From Fervidobacterium changbaicum (GTDB lineage: Bacteria; Thermotogota; Thermotogae; Thermotogales; Fervidobacteriaceae): 64,000 bases of DNA. Positions 54,212 through 62,250 of the stretch are shown here, piece after piece. Numbering within the stretch: position 1 is the stretch's first letter; the number at the start of each line of letters is the position of its first letter. The notes below the pieces were generated by a model. It searched no databases and was not told the origin of the DNA. It was given only the letters and a program-made list of their open reading frames with translations. The stretch covers positions 1,922,001-1,986,000 of the forward strand of contig NZ_CP026721.1 in NCBI RefSeq assembly GCF_004117075.1, given 5' to 3'. Made by a program: the position numbers and the translations under genes.

Positions 54212-54832
54212 TTACTCCTTCGAGAGCTCTTCAATTATAACATTCCATATCTTGTCCAGGCCTTCCTTTTTAACCGACGAACACGGGATGAGCTCGCGGA
54301 TGCTGTAACCAGATAATACTTCTTCAAAGTATTTGAGTTGTTTACTCAGTTCGGGAGAGCTGAGCTTATCTATTTTCGTCAACACAACGAGGGGAGAAAT
54401 ACCTATCATTTCCAACCATTCAAGCAACTGTGCATCGGATTCCATTAGTTCATGTCTGGAATCTATCAGTGCAAAAAGCGCCTTCATATTCCATGTTCGT
54501 TCGGAAAAATACCTTTCTATGACCTTCCTCCATTCCTCTCTGTCCTTTTTTGAAGCGCGTGCGTAGCCGTAACCGGGAAGGTCGACGAAGTAGAATTTAT
54601 TGTTTATTAGGTAATAATTGATTGTTCTGGTCTTCCCTGGGTTTTTGCTTACAAAAGCCACCTTTTTTCCAATGAGTGCGTTCAAGAGGCTCGATTTTCC
54701 AACATTAGAACGTCCAACAAATGCAAATTCCCCGTGGAGTGGCTCTGGGAATTTATCATTCGGCTTTGCTATTACTTTCGCGAGTTCTACGTTTTCTACC
54801 TTTATTAGCCTGCTTGTGTCCGTCTTTTTCAC
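54212..54832 (-). CDS. engB: Ribosome biogenesis GTPase EngB (YsxC/YihA)
   Basis: EngB is a small GTPase needed for large ribosomal subunit assembly. The 206-aa protein has P-loop GRSNVGKSS, the switch DLPGYGYA and the NKxD-type TKIDK motif. I chose the GTG at 54832 because GGAGGTGG precedes it by four bases; that start lies inside the lon 3' end, giving a 77-nt overlap. A shorter form beginning near LIKVEN would fit the usual family length but has no start codon of normal type. Confidence 0.92.
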   Translation of the reverse strand: MKKTDTSRLIKVENVELAKVIAKPNDKFPEPLHGEFAFVGRSNVGKSSLLNALIGKKVAFVSKNPGKTRTINYYLINNKFYFVDLPGYGYARASKKDREEWRKVIERYFSERTWNMKALFALIDSRHELMESDAQLLEWLEMIGISPLVVLTKIDKLSSPELSKQLKYFEEVLSGYSIRELIPCSSVKKEGLDKIWNVIIEELSKE

Positions 54833-57206
54833 ACAAAGCCACCTCCAGTACTTCGTCGATCGTTTCAACAAAAATGAACTCCATATTCTTTCTTACTTCT
54901 TCTGGTATCTTTTCCAAGTCTACTTGGTTCTTCTTAGGTAGTATAACCGTTTTGATGCCCTTTCTGTAAGCTGCCAAGACCTTTTCCTTTATGCCGCCAA
55001 CGGGCAGTACTCTTCCTCTAAGCGTTATCTCTCCGGTCATCGCTACATCGTTTCTAATTGGGACATCTTTTACAACAGAAACCAAAGCCGTTGTGATGGT
55101 CACACCAGCACTTGGTCCATCTTTTGGAACAGCACCTTCGGGTACGTGGATGTGGATATCGTGCTTTGTAAATCTATCCGAGTAATCCTCGCCACACAGT
55201 TTTCTTGACAAGCTTAGCGCGATTCGGACGGATTCTTTCATTACATCTCCCAGTTGCCCAGTGATTATGAGTTGTCCATTACCGGGAATGAGCGCACTCT
55301 CTATGTAAAGCGTTGTTCCACCGTTTGGAGTCCACGCAAGCCCCGTTGCGATACCAACCAACGGTTTTTCGAGAGAGTCTTCCTCCCTTATCTTTTCCGG
55401 TCCCAAGTACTCAACTACCTTTTCGGGAGTGATTACCACTATTTTTCCCGTCTTCGTGAATTCCAATGTTGCCTTTCTGACCACGCTTCTCAGTTGCCTT
55501 TCTAGTTCACGAACGCCAGGTTCCATCGTGTATTCGTTAATTATCTTTTTAATTGCGGAATCCTTGAATGCGAAGACCTTTGCCTTCTTTTCTGTGAATT
55601 CCTCGTATATCTTCGGAATTATATGGTTCTTGGCGATGTAGAATTTTTCCACGTCGGTGTAGCTTGAAATCTCAATCACTTCCATACGGTCTCTAAGTGC
55701 TGGTGGTATCGTGTAGAGAACGTTCGCTGTTGTAACAAAGAGTACCTCCGATAGGTCAAAAGGTATTTCTATATAGTGGTCAACGAAATCTTTGTTCTGC
55801 TCAGGATCAAGCACTTCAAGTAGTGCAGATGCCGGATCTCCTTGGAAACTGATACCCATTTTGTCTATCTCATCGAGGAGTATGACAGGGTTCTTGACGC
55901 CAAGTTTCCTTATGAGCTGAATAATCCTACCAGGCATTGCACCCACGTATGTTCTTCTATGACCTCTGATCTCAGCCTCATCCCTAAGACCACCAAGCGA
56001 CATACGACCAAACTTCCTATTCATCGCACGTGCAATGGATTTTGCAAGGGAAGTCTTACCGACACCAGGAGGTCCAACAAAGCAGATTATAGGTGCTTTC
56101 GCTTTATCTGAGAGCTTCCTTGTCGCAAGGTATTCGAGTATTCTTTGCTTTGGCTCTTCCAAGCCGTAGTGGTCCTCGTTCAAAACTTTTTCTGCGTACT
56201 CTATATCGACCGTGTCCTCGGTCTTTTCGTACCAAGGCAGATTGAGTATCCAATCAAGATAGGTCCTTATCACACTTGCTTCAGGTGCGTAAGGTGACAT
56301 TTTTTCAAGCCTTTGCAGTTCAGCCTGGGCCTTTTCCTTGACGTGTTCAGGGTAGTTACCTTTCTGTATCTTTTCCCTGATCTCTTTGATTTCGACGTCT
56401 TCTTCGCCACCAAGCTCGTCCCTTATTACGCGAAGTTTTTCCCTCAGATAATATTCCCTCTGACTCTTCTCGATACGTTCCTTAACCTTTTGATCCAATT
56501 GCTGTTCTATCTCGAGTAGTTCCGTTTCCCTTGCCAAGATATCGAGGATTTTTTCAAGACGGTTCGCTGGGTGTACTGTTTCGAGTAAATCCTGCTTTTC
56601 TTCGATACTTCCGGGGCATAAGGATGCTGCGATATCTGCGAAGACATCCGCGTTGTCAACATCCTCCAGTAACATTAACGTCTCTGGGGGTATCTTTCTT
56701 GAATATTGCACGTATTTGTGGAGCTCTTCCTTAACCATCCGCATCAGTGCAATAAGGCGCTTTGACCTACCGTAGCGCGCCCTTAGTATCTCGAGCTCGA
56801 ATTCGAAGAACTTCTCCCCGACGTTCTTTAGCCACTTCGCCCTTGCGATACCTTCAACAAGAACTTTGAACGTACCATCGGGTAATTTTCCAACTTGGAT
56901 TACCCGAACAATTGTCCCGATTTTATAAAGGTCATTTTCGTTTGGATCTTCTATCGCTGGGTCTTTTTGGTTCACAACAAAAACAAGATTATTAGTATGC
57001 TCCATGGCATGTTCAAGAGCCATGAGTGATTTCTCCCTTCCTACGTAGAAGGGAACGACGGTATTTGGAAATATCACCATGTTACTGCGCATCGCTATTC
57101 CAGGCAGCACATTCGGGATCGATATCCTCTCTTCTCTACTCTTTTTCGCTTCTTTTTCCAATTTTGCGAATTTCTTTTGATTGTTTCTCTTTTCGGTCTT
57201 ATCCAA
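54756..57206 (-). CDS. lon: ATP-dependent protease Lon
   Basis: Lon degrades damaged and regulatory proteins. The 816-aa LonA protein has an N-terminal substrate-binding domain (about residues 30-240), an AAA+ module with GPPGVGKTS near 381-389, and a protease domain with the catalytic serine in KDGPSAGVTI and lysine in GGIKEKVLAA. A basic tail of about 20 residues (KQANKGRKRRTRESNSKAE) extends past the usual end and is encoded within the engB overlap. The start is a TTG eight bases after GGAGGTG, which lies in the end of tsaE. Confidence 0.95.
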   Translation of the reverse strand: MDKTEKRNNQKKFAKLEKEAKKSREERISIPNVLPGIAMRSNMVIFPNTVVPFYVGREKSLMALEHAMEHTNNLVFVVNQKDPAIEDPNENDLYKIGTIVRVIQVGKLPDGTFKVLVEGIARAKWLKNVGEKFFEFELEILRARYGRSKRLIALMRMVKEELHKYVQYSRKIPPETLMLLEDVDNADVFADIAASLCPGSIEEKQDLLETVHPANRLEKILDILARETELLEIEQQLDQKVKERIEKSQREYYLREKLRVIRDELGGEEDVEIKEIREKIQKGNYPEHVKEKAQAELQRLEKMSPYAPEASVIRTYLDWILNLPWYEKTEDTVDIEYAEKVLNEDHYGLEEPKQRILEYLATRKLSDKAKAPIICFVGPPGVGKTSLAKSIARAMNRKFGRMSLGGLRDEAEIRGHRRTYVGAMPGRIIQLIRKLGVKNPVILLDEIDKMGISFQGDPASALLEVLDPEQNKDFVDHYIEIPFDLSEVLFVTTANVLYTIPPALRDRMEVIEISSYTDVEKFYIAKNHIIPKIYEEFTEKKAKVFAFKDSAIKKIINEYTMEPGVRELERQLRSVVRKATLEFTKTGKIVVITPEKVVEYLGPEKIREEDSLEKPLVGIATGLAWTPNGGTTLYIESALIPGNGQLIITGQLGDVMKESVRIALSLSRKLCGEDYSDRFTKHDIHIHVPEGAVPKDGPSAGVTITTALVSVVKDVPIRNDVAMTGEITLRGRVLPVGGIKEKVLAAYRKGIKTVILPKKNQVDLEKIPEEVRKNMEFIFVETIDEVLEVALCEKDGHKQANKGRKRRTRESNSKAE

Positions 57207-57681
57207 CGTTCATGCACCTCCTTATTAGTTCGACTCTTGTCTGATCTGCTGTGATACTGAGTTTTCTGTGGCTTTCATCAATATGCTCGAAGAAAATAGT
57301 TACAAAGTCTTCTAAGAAAAACTCTTTCACGAGTTCTCCCCATTCAATTATGAATATCCCATCCTTCTCCTCGATTTCTCCTTCAAGCACGTAGAATATC
57401 TCTTCCAAGTTGTTTAGACGATAAGCGTCTATATGGTAGATCGTTTTCAAGCACGAATAGACGTTCATCAAGGTAAATGTGGGACTTGTGACGATATGTT
57501 CGCTACAGCCAAGTCCTGTTACCAAACCACGAACAAACGTGGTCTTACCACTTCCAATTTCACCGGACAAAATCACTACGTCACCATCTGAGAGGCAGTA
57601 CGAGAATTTTTTTGCTACGCTTTTCAGTTCTTGTTCATTTAAGATTCCCAATTCAATGCGCGGTTGACTGCCTGTTTCCAC
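57199..57681 (-). CDS. tsaE: tRNA threonylcarbamoyladenosine biosynthesis ATPase TsaE
   Basis: TsaE works with TsaB and TsaD to make t6A in tRNA. The 160-aa protein has P-loop SGEIGSGKTT, SPTFTLMNVY near residues 86-95, HIDAYRL and IIEWGEL, all typical of TsaE. The GTG at 57681 is supported by GAGGAGGAG upstream, inside the glpK 3' end; it overlaps glpK by 43 nt. Partners TsaB and TsaD are not in the window. Confidence 0.93.
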   Translation of the reverse strand: METGSQPRIELGILNEQELKSVAKKFSYCLSDGDVVILSGEIGSGKTTFVRGLVTGLGCSEHIVTSPTFTLMNVYSCLKTIYHIDAYRLNNLEEIFYVLEGEIEEKDGIFIIEWGELVKEFFLEDFVTIFFEHIDESHRKLSITADQTRVELIRRCMNVG

Positions 57682-59084
57682 TTGTTGAACTCCTCCTCAC
57701 GAGCCTGTTTTGGTGTGAATATTCTATCTATTTTCCTAATCTGCTGCAATTTTTCTTTTGTGACGATGCCAAGGGCAATCGCCGCAAGACTGGCGGCACC
57801 AAGTGCCGTTGTCTCTCTGTTGACAGGCCTTTCAACAACGGTGTTCACGACATCGGAAAGGATCTGCATTATCAAATTGTTCTTTGAGACACCTCCATCA
57901 ACCTTCAAGGTGTTTATCTTTATGTTGCTTTCTTTTTCCATAAGCATAACAAGTTGGCCGACAGAAAATGCGATACCTTCAAATGCTGCATAGATTATGT
58001 GCCTTTTGTCCGTTCCCGGGGTGAGCCCGATGATTAGACCACGCGCATACGGATCCCAATACGGTGCACCAAGTCCTGTAAGGGCTGGGACGAAGTAGAT
58101 ACCGCCGTTATTACCCACTTGAAGTGCCAGTTCAGTCAGTTCGCTGCTATCTTTTCCGAATCCAAGGTTCTTGATAAGGTAATTCACAAGCGTACCCGTT
58201 ATGAACACGCTTCCTTCGAGCGCATAGGTTACCTCATCTTTGATCTTCCAACCAACAGTGCTCAGCAGATTGTGTTCGGAACTTATGATTTCATTTCCCG
58301 TGTTCATCAAGATAAAGCTGCCAGTTCCAAGCGTACATTTTACGTCGCCTCTTTGGAAAGCGGTCTGGCCAAAGAGAGCAGCCTGCTGGTCTCCGACCAA
58401 GGAAGCTACCGGGATGCCGTCGGCTGTGTACCCTATGAATTGCGCCGTATCGACCACTTCCGGAAGGAATTCCCTTTTAACTCCGAAAAGTTCCAGAAGC
58501 TCTTCATCCCAATCAAGAGTGTTTATGTTGAATATCATCGTACGCGATGCATTTGAATAATCTGTCACATGCCTTCCGGTCAATTTCCATGCAAGGAAGC
58601 TGTCTATAGTTCCAAATCTTAAAGTCCCTTTGTTGTAAGCTTCTTTAACTTCTGGAACGTTTTGAATTAGCCACTCGATTTTGGTTGCCGAAAAATAAGG
58701 GTCAACAACCAGACCTGTCTTTTCTTTTATCGCTCGTCCGTATTCTTTTCTTAGGAAGCTCGACCTCTCAGCTGTTCTACGGCACTGCCAAACGATAGCG
58801 TTGTAAAGAACTTGCTTTGTTTCAGAATCCCAAGCAACAACGGTTTCCCGCTGGTTTGTTATACCTATAACATCTATTTTCTTCCCTTTTGAATCCGCAA
58901 CACGCTTGCATTCTTCAAGAACTTCAACAACAGTTTGCCAGATATCCTCAGGATTGTGCTCCACCCATCCTTCTTTTGGATATATCTGGCGAAATTCTCT
59001 TCGCGCCTCGTGCACAACTGAAAAATCATCGTCGAATAGAATCGCCCTCGTGCTTGTCGTTCCCTGGTCTAAACCAACGAACAT
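57639..59084 (-). CDS. glpK: Glycerol kinase
   Basis: GlpK phosphorylates glycerol to glycerol 3-phosphate. The 481-aa FGGY-family protein has VGLDQGTTSTRAILFD at the N-terminus, GITNQRET near residues 72-79 and the ATP-site segment KVDGGVSKNNL in the C-terminal domain. I chose the ATG at 59084 because GGGAGGT lies eight bases upstream; GTG codons at 59087 and 59093 are closer to that site. No glycerol facilitator or dehydrogenase gene is adjacent. Confidence 0.95.
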   Translation of the reverse strand: MFVGLDQGTTSTRAILFDDDFSVVHEARREFRQIYPKEGWVEHNPEDIWQTVVEVLEECKRVADSKGKKIDVIGITNQRETVVAWDSETKQVLYNAIVWQCRRTAERSSFLRKEYGRAIKEKTGLVVDPYFSATKIEWLIQNVPEVKEAYNKGTLRFGTIDSFLAWKLTGRHVTDYSNASRTMIFNINTLDWDEELLELFGVKREFLPEVVDTAQFIGYTADGIPVASLVGDQQAALFGQTAFQRGDVKCTLGTGSFILMNTGNEIISSEHNLLSTVGWKIKDEVTYALEGSVFITGTLVNYLIKNLGFGKDSSELTELALQVGNNGGIYFVPALTGLGAPYWDPYARGLIIGLTPGTDKRHIIYAAFEGIAFSVGQLVMLMEKESNIKINTLKVDGGVSKNNLIMQILSDVVNTVVERPVNRETTALGAASLAAIALGIVTKEKLQQIRKIDRIFTPKQAREEEFNKWKQAVNRALNWES

Positions 59085-59126
59085 CACCACCAACCTCCCC
59101 TATCCCGCAAATCTATCAGCCGTCTT

Positions 59127-59348
59127 TTATTTAAAGAACCTACTTATGATGTTCAGCACGACGGTAAGTACCACACTTAGAATGATCATCGTTGTTATTG
59201 GGAATATAAAAACGAAGTTTTTCTTTCTAATCACGATGTCACCGGGCAACCAATTCAAATCACTCATCTTCGATATCAGAAACATCATCAAGCCCATTGT
59301 AATAGTTATCACTCCGACCGCTATCAATAATTTTCCAATTTCCCGCAT
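59127..59348 (-). CDS. DUF2905 family small membrane protein
   Basis: This 73-aa protein has two membrane helices (about residues 5-25 and 48-68) around the conserved loop LNWLPGDIVIRKKNF, the signature of the DUF2905 family. Its function is unknown. The ATG at 59348 follows AAGGAGGGAGAG, which lies inside ricT, giving an overlap of 89 nt with the C-terminal tail of RicT. Confidence 0.85.
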   Translation of the reverse strand: MREIGKLLIAVGVITITMGLMMFLISKMSDLNWLPGDIVIRKKNFVFIFPITTMIILSVVLTVVLNIISRFFK

Positions 59349-60156
59349 TCTCTCCCTCCTTAAAATAGGAGAATGGAAGTGCGACCATCTCACCGTCGTC
59401 CGTTTGTAAGGTGACCCTTGAAAGGAAGACGTTAACTGTTATCACCTTCGCAATTTTTCCATCGTAGTATATTGTAGACCCTTCATCTGGTATATTCTTC
59501 AGAGCTTCAACGTAGAAGTCGTGCTCAAATGTTAAACAGCAGAGCAACCTACCGCATGGTCCTGTGATCTTTGCGGTGTTTATCATCATCTGTTGTTGCT
59601 TTGCGTGTTTCAGGGTTACGCTATCAAATTCTCTCAAAAAGTACGAACAACAGCTCTTTCGTCCGCAAAGTCCCAGCCCCTTTATGAACTTCATTTCATC
59701 CCTTGCACCAACCTGCCTCAATTCAATACGTGTTTTAAACTCTTTCGCTATATCTTTTACGAGTTCTCGGAAATCAACCCTTGTTTTGGAACTGAAGTAG
59801 ATGACGAGTTTACTTCGATCGAATATGTACTTAGACTGCAAGACCTTCATTGGAAGGTTGTGCTTCTTTACAAGTTCTACGGTCACTTCGCGCGCTCTTT
59901 TTGCAATCTCTTCGTTTTCTTCAATAATCTTCAGGTCCTCGGCCGTTGCTTTTCTGATAACCGCTTTTAGTTCGTAATTGACATCGTCTATGCTTATATC
60001 TTTTGGACCTAGCAGTACTTTACCGTAATCTGTTCCGAATTCACTTAGAACAATTGCGTAATCGCCGTATTTGAAGGTTTCGCCGTTATCTAAGTAGTAC
60101 ACGATCTTCCCTAAAGGCATCAATTCTACTCCGTAAACGGTAGCTTCTAAACTCAC
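59260..60156 (-). CDS. ricT: PSP1-domain protein RicT (YaaT)
   Basis: RicT belongs to the Y-complex that aids RNA processing and sporulation or competence in Bacillus, and binds iron-sulfur clusters there. The 298-aa protein has the PSP1 domain, with cysteine motifs GLCGRKSCCSYF (about residues 164-175) and GPCGRLLCCLTF (about 199-210). The C-terminal tail of about 30 residues is Asp/Asn-rich and overlaps the next gene. The GTG start overlaps the holB stop, and this holB-ricT order is common in other phyla. Confidence 0.92.
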   Translation of the reverse strand: MSLEATVYGVELMPLGKIVYYLDNGETFKYGDYAIVLSEFGTDYGKVLLGPKDISIDDVNYELKAVIRKATAEDLKIIEENEEIAKRAREVTVELVKKHNLPMKVLQSKYIFDRSKLVIYFSSKTRVDFRELVKDIAKEFKTRIELRQVGARDEMKFIKGLGLCGRKSCCSYFLREFDSVTLKHAKQQQMMINTAKITGPCGRLLCCLTFEHDFYVEALKNIPDEGSTIYYDGKIAKVITVNVFLSRVTLQTDDGEMVALPFSYFKEGENAGNWKIIDSGRSDNYYNGLDDVSDIEDE

Positions 60157-60986
60157 AAATTATCACCTCTTAATCCAAGTAGTAGTGTGTAATACGTCAA
60201 CTGGTAGTTGAAGTTTGCGATCTTAGATTTCAATATGTCATCACATATGCGAAGGTATTTTATCTTCTCATTTTCGGAAAGCGTCGTATCTTTGTAAATC
60301 AACCATGCGACAATCTTAGCAACAAGCCGGAGGAATTTAATGTTGCTTTTCTTGGATAGTTGTGAGATAAAACGTACGTATGCCGACAGGTCCTTGCTTA
60401 AGTATTGCTCCAGAATCTGCTTTAGCGACATGATGACGTCTAATTCCACACTTGACTCGTTGATTTCATCTGTTTCTAAGAGTTCTTCTTCGGAAAGTAT
60501 CGAATAATTCTTTCCTTTTAACCTTTCAAGGAAATCGTAATTCCAATATACAAGATACCTTTCGAATTCGTCCAAATCAGGATCGATGAGTAGTTGCGCG
60601 TGCAGTTTTTGCAACCTGCTTCTTATCGTTGGTAGTAGAGAGAACCATCTTGATGTGACGAGTATTATTATCGCATACGAAGGTGGTTCTTCGAGCGTTT
60701 TCAAAAATGCGTTCGCAGCTTCTTGAGTCATCTTGTCCGCATCGTACAAAATCACCTTTTTAGTCTCACCTTTCGGTGAAAAGTCAAGAAATTCCACAAC
60801 AGTTCTAATTTCGTCGATGCCAATATTCGTGTCTGGTTCGATAACTAAAGCGTCCTGGATATCAGAAGTCTCAATTATACCTTTGATTAACGCTTTCGCG
60901 TACGCTTTGTTCGGAACAACAAGACCAAACGATTTACCACTTTCAAGCTGCCTTGATATTTTATTTCGAATTTTCTCTATTGTCAC
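60153..60986 (-). CDS. holB: DNA polymerase III delta-prime-like clamp-loader subunit
   Basis: This 277-aa protein resembles the delta-prime subunit of the clamp loader. It has no classical Walker A motif in its N-terminal part but keeps the ILYDADKMTQEAANAFLKTLEEPP segment (about residues 85-108) and the SRLQ form of the SRC arginine-finger motif. Lack of a Walker A is seen in delta-prime proteins that do not bind ATP. The GTG at 60986 is chosen because GGTGGTGA lies five bases upstream; an ATG at 60992 lies too close to that site. Its neighbour ricT supports the call. Confidence 0.85.
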   Translation of the reverse strand: MTIEKIRNKISRQLESGKSFGLVVPNKAYAKALIKGIIETSDIQDALVIEPDTNIGIDEIRTVVEFLDFSPKGETKKVILYDADKMTQEAANAFLKTLEEPPSYAIIILVTSRWFSLLPTIRSRLQKLHAQLLIDPDLDEFERYLVYWNYDFLERLKGKNYSILSEEELLETDEINESSVELDVIMSLKQILEQYLSKDLSAYVRFISQLSKKSNIKFLRLVAKIVAWLIYKDTTLSENEKIKYLRICDDILKSKIANFNYQLTYYTLLLGLRGDNL

Positions 60987-61068
60987 TACCATCACCACCG
61001 AATAGACCAAAAATGTTCTATTTCAACATGGATGTGTCAAATTCTTCGTAGTTTCTACTTGCATTTCA

Positions 61069-61077
61069 ATTATATCA
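61069..61077 (-). promoter_or_regulatory. Extended -10 promoter for the holB block
   Basis: On the - strand TGA plus a perfect TATAAT (61069-61077) lies about 80 nt before holB. No -35 element of good quality is present. It is one half of an 11-bp inverted repeat. Confidence 0.55.
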
Positions 61078-61110
61078 CAAACAACGAATTTAGACCATTA
61101 TCAAGTTGTG

Positions 61111-61119
61111 TGATATAAT
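61111..61119 (+). promoter_or_regulatory. Extended -10 promoter for the polyprenyl synthetase gene
   Basis: TGA plus a perfect TATAAT (61111-61119) lies about 36 nt before the gene start. No good -35 element is visible. It forms the right arm of the inverted repeat in this divergent region. Confidence 0.6.
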
Positions 61120-61154
61120 CGTTAACATGAACATCAAAACAGGTCAAGGGGAGA

Positions 61155-62228
61155 ATGAATTTGGATATGCTGAGTACGGTGAATATCGAGATTCTAACAG
61201 AAAAGGTGAACGAAACAATTCGAGAGTTATTACAGGAGTTGATCGAAAACACTCCGGACACACTGAAGGCGTATTCTCAAGAATTCGCAAAGTTCACTCT
61301 GCGACCGGGGAAGCGAATTAGGCCTCTCTTGCTCCTGTTAACCTACTACGGTTACAAAAACTCAGCAGGTGATGATGCTGATCGCTCAGCCTACACTTTA
61401 GCAGGAATACTGGAAATAATGCACTCATTCTTGCTGGTACACGACGATGTAATAGACCAGTCTTCGCTCAGGCGCGGAGAACCAACGCTCCACAAGATTT
61501 ACGAACAAATCACAAACGATGAGAAAATGGGTAAGGACCTTGCAATCATCGTCGGTGATATTGTAAGTTTTTATTATTTCGGAAAACTTGCAGATATGAA
61601 TGCAGGTAGTGGAAACGAATTGCTCCCAAAGATTTTAAGACTTTTCGCCGACTGCTATGTGAAAACCGGATACGGTCAGCTGCTCGATATACTTTTCACA
61701 GGGCGCATGTCTCGTGATGCAATGGTAGACGATGTCCCGACGAAAATCAGCCTCTTGAAGACCGCTTATTACACCTTCGTTTATCCGATGCTCTTTGGGT
61801 ATTATTTGGCAGGTGGAGTGGATGGTGAAGAGGCGGAAAAGCTTAGGGTGATAGGTGAAAAGGTGGGAATCGCATTTCAATACAGAGACGATATTCTTGG
61901 AACGTTCGGTGGTGAAGCAAAGAGCGCAAATGATATAGCGGAAGGTAAGACAACGATCCTGGTGAAGAGAACGTTCGATAAACTTTCTGAAAGCGAAAAG
62001 CAGAGGTTTTTGGAGTTGATGAACAAAAAGCAGAAGTCTGAAGACGATATCGAAACGGTGAAGTCGTACATGCTAAAATCTGGGGCTCTGAGTGAGATAA
62101 TTGAGGACATAAGAAGTTTAGTTGAGCAAGCTCTATCGATGCTTGCGCCATTGCAAATGAAAACGCATTTTAAAAAGCAGATGGAGAAGATTTTCGAGAA
62201 GGTTTTAGACCTTCCGAAAACATTTTAA
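61155..62228 (+). CDS. Polyprenyl (geranylgeranyl/farnesyl-type) diphosphate synthase
   Basis: This enzyme extends prenyl diphosphates for lipids or quinones. The 357-aa protein has the GKRIRP motif near residues 53-58 and the first aspartate-rich motif HDDVID near 95-100. The second motif is unusual, RDDILG, where DDxxD is usual, and lies at about residues 243-248. The exact chain length of the product cannot be set by eye. AAGGGGAG ends at 61153, so the ATG at 61155 is rather close; TTG at 61161 or ATG at 61167 are possible starts in the same frame. Confidence 0.9.
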   Translation: MNLDMLSTVNIEILTEKVNETIRELLQELIENTPDTLKAYSQEFAKFTLRPGKRIRPLLLLLTYYGYKNSAGDDADRSAYTLAGILEIMHSFLLVHDDVIDQSSLRRGEPTLHKIYEQITNDEKMGKDLAIIVGDIVSFYYFGKLADMNAGSGNELLPKILRLFADCYVKTGYGQLLDILFTGRMSRDAMVDDVPTKISLLKTAYYTFVYPMLFGYYLAGGVDGEEAEKLRVIGEKVGIAFQYRDDILGTFGGEAKSANDIAEGKTTILVKRTFDKLSESEKQRFLELMNKKQKSEDDIETVKSYMLKSGALSEIIEDIRSLVEQALSMLAPLQMKTHFKKQMEKIFEKVLDLPKTF

Positions 62229-62250
62229 AAATTAATCGGTGGTGGTACAA

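Larger units (their letters stand above)
61069..61119. repeat. Inverted repeat spanning two divergent -10 elements
   Basis: ATTATATCACA (61069-61079) and TGTGATATAAT (61109-61119) are perfect 11-bp inverted copies separated by 29 bases. A further GTTGT match extends both arms after a 2-nt offset. Each arm contains an extended -10 element facing away from the centre. Confidence 0.75.
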
